From: Maribacter sp.
GTDB taxonomy: Bacteria; Bacteroidota; Bacteroidia; Flavobacteriales; Flavobacteriaceae
NCBI GenBank assembly: GCA_003232155.1
Contig: QILY01000126.1
Span: forward strand, 1 to 5,341
Direction of reading: 5' to 3'
Length of the DNA: 5,341 nt
The position numbers and the translations under genes are program-made. Every line of letters begins with the position of its first letter. Within the stretch, counting starts at the first letter, position 1. The notes under the pieces are model-generated. The model was given only the letters and a program-made list of their open reading frames with translations, was not told the DNA's origin and made no database searches. Of this stretch, positions 4,432 to 5,341 are shown one piece after another.

Positions 4432-5312
4432 TACTTTGCAAACAAGGTATCGAGCGGACTGAACTTCACCGAACTCCCTGAGTTAGAAACCTGTAAATAC
4501 ACAATGGTGGTTTCTATATGGGCGTGCCCCAAAAGCTCCTTTAAACACATTATGTTCATCCCATCTTCGAGTAAATGGGTGGCATATGAATGCCGAAGCG
4601 TATGGGCGGTAAACTTCTTCTTGGTCTTTACTTTGGAACGGCATTCCTTGATGGCCCATTGGATACCCGCTGTGGTAAGCGGCCCTAACGCCCCGTCTTT
4701 TGTGACCTGACTATTAAAAACATGTTTTACGGGGTTTTCGGTCCTGAAATAGCTTCTCGGGCCCCGGGCAAGGTGCGGGCTCAAGGGAACATAGCGGTCC
4801 ACCTTTCCTTTCTGCTTTTTTACCAACACGGTCCGTCGGTCAAAATCTATATCCGATCGCAACAGGTTACAGAGTTCATAGCTGCGCAGGCCGCAACCGT
4901 AGAGCATGGCCAGTACCAACCGATGTTTTAAGTATTTGGGAGCGTCCAACAGCTCCCGGACCTCCCTTTTGTTAAGTACCACCGGAAGGTCCTTCTGCCT
5001 TTTGATCTGTGGAAGTCGGATGCGCTTTTTATCCATCCCCAGAACCTTGTAGACGGCACGCAGCCCATAGATGGTATGTTTGAAAAAACTCTCGGAAGGG
5101 GTCTTGTGCAGGTTCTGGCAGTGGTACAGATAATCGTCTATCTGCTCTTCGACCAGCAGATCTGGACTACATTGATAATGGAGCGCCAGGTGCGCAAGGC
5201 AGCGAAGGTAGTTTCTTAGGGTACTGGTGGCCTTGCCATTGATGGTAAAACTTCTTTCCAAGGTATCGGCCAGTGCCTTAAATTCGGGTACTTCTTCCAA
5301 GGCCGTCTCCAA
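4431..5312 (-). CDS. tyrosine recombinase/integrase of the IS91 element, 293 aa
   Basis: A site-specific recombinase of the phage-integrase superfamily. The N-terminal SAM-like core-binding region spans about residues 10-95 (TLRNYLRCLAHLALHY, DYLYHCQNLHKTPS). The catalytic domain shows R143 (GCGLRSYELCNL), a beta-hairpin lysine K168 or K170 (KGKVDRYVPL), H237 and R240 (HTLRHSYATHLL), H263 (LLGHAHIETT) and the nucleophile Y272 (VYLQVS). The C-terminus SPLDTL is, from memory, common in recombinases paired with IS91 transposases. Arginine to histidine spans 94 residues, versus roughly 130 in IntI1, so the integron-specific insertion is absent. The start used is TTG at 5312, preceded by AAGGA five bases upstream; the frame has a stop at 5331-5333 and no ATG before M93. 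An ATG at 5340 is in another frame, separated by an A7 run. Its role in IS91 movement is not established. Confidence 0.9.
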   Translation of the reverse strand: METALEEVPEFKALADTLERSFTINGKATSTLRNYLRCLAHLALHYQCSPDLLVEEQIDDYLYHCQNLHKTPSESFFKHTIYGLRAVYKVLGMDKKRIRLPQIKRQKDLPVVLNKREVRELLDAPKYLKHRLVLAMLYGCGLRSYELCNLLRSDIDFDRRTVLVKKQKGKVDRYVPLSPHLARGPRSYFRTENPVKHVFNSQVTKDGALGPLTTAGIQWAIKECRSKVKTKKKFTAHTLRHSYATHLLEDGMNIMCLKELLGHAHIETTIVYLQVSNSGSSVKFSPLDTLFAK

Positions 5313-5317
5313 GATCG

Positions 5318-5322
5318 TCCTT
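5318..5322 (-). promoter_or_regulatory. possible ribosome binding site for the TTG start
   Basis: AAGGA on the minus strand, five bases before TTG 5312. It supports the TTG as a usable start, although Bacteroidota genes generally depend little on Shine-Dalgarno pairing, so the match may be chance. Confidence 0.3.
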
Positions 5323-5325
5323 GAC

Positions 5326-5332
5326 TTTTTTT
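5326..5332 (-). other. A7 run that puts ATG 5340 out of frame with the recombinase
   Basis: The minus strand reads ATG at 5340-5338, then TAT ATA and seven adenines in a row. As written, that ATG frame ends after 20 codons. With one A fewer, it would read MYIKKSRTI and run directly into the recombinase frame upstream of the TTG. The site is either a frameshift or sequencing error in a homopolymer, or a slippage signal. Confidence 0.5.
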
Positions 5333-5341
5333 ATATACATC

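Larger units (their letters stand above)
3081..5341 (-). mobile_element. IS91-family insertion sequence with companion tyrosine recombinase (right end outside window)
   Basis: Two coupled minus-strand genes, a tyrosine recombinase then an IS91-type HUH transposase, make up the element. The GC-richer composition from about 3017 contrasts with the AT-rich cassettes. IS91 elements transpose by a rolling-circle mechanism and lack ordinary terminal inverted repeats and target duplications, so the ends are hard to see. The left limit given is the candidate origin region; it could lie anywhere between about 3060 and 3280. Only 29 bases precede the recombinase start at 5312, so the terminal (terIS) end lies beyond the window. 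Both genes look full length, so the element may be active unless the A7 frame problem is real. Confidence 0.7.

Noticed and set aside
4241..4931. Plus-strand ORFs opposite the recombinase and transposase start
   Set aside because: They are antisense shadows of two well-supported genes.
4431..5312. Integron integrase IntI
   Set aside because: The distance from catalytic arginine to HxxR (94 residues) is too short for the IntI-specific insertion, and the gene is coupled to an IS91 transposase.

Overview
The window looks like accessory DNA from a Bacteroidota (probably flavobacterial) genome. The left 3 kb is AT-rich, the coding starts lack Shine-Dalgarno sites, a CCTGCCT/AGGCAGG palindrome of a type common in that phylum is present, and the proteins (WG-repeat secreted protein, IS91-type transposase with a companion recombinase) fit that phylum. 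The assignment is inference from style, not from a marker gene.

Positions 1-3059 read as a string of integron-type gene cassettes. Four hairpin-forming sites (about 51-202, 919-1050, 2374-2455, 3005-3059) separate three units: an uncharacterised 234-residue protein started by TTG, a 430-residue exported WG-repeat protein, and a 0.6-kb unit with no convincing ORF but many nested inverted repeats. A 22-codon gene tail precedes the first site. Sites 1 and 2 are near-identical apart from a 21-bp palindrome present only in site 1. In each unit the first bases are complementary to the last bases, as expected of cassettes that circularise and insert by G^TT crossover. No integron integrase is in the window, so this would be a cluster of attC-like sites lacking a visible integrase.

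From about 3081 to the right edge the composition becomes GC-richer and an IS91-family element lies on the minus strand. It has a tyrosine recombinase (4431-5312) and an HUH transposase (3283-4431) overlapping by one base (TAATG). A tandem 9-bp repeat beside a short palindrome (3081-3127) is a candidate left (origin) end; the other end is beyond the window. The recombinase's natural ATG at 5340 is one frame off across an A7 run, so as written it must start at TTG 5312.

Taken together, the window is a cassette array interrupted, just after a fourth site, by an IS91-type element. The cassette genes are not functionally linked to each other; the two IS genes form one translationally coupled unit.
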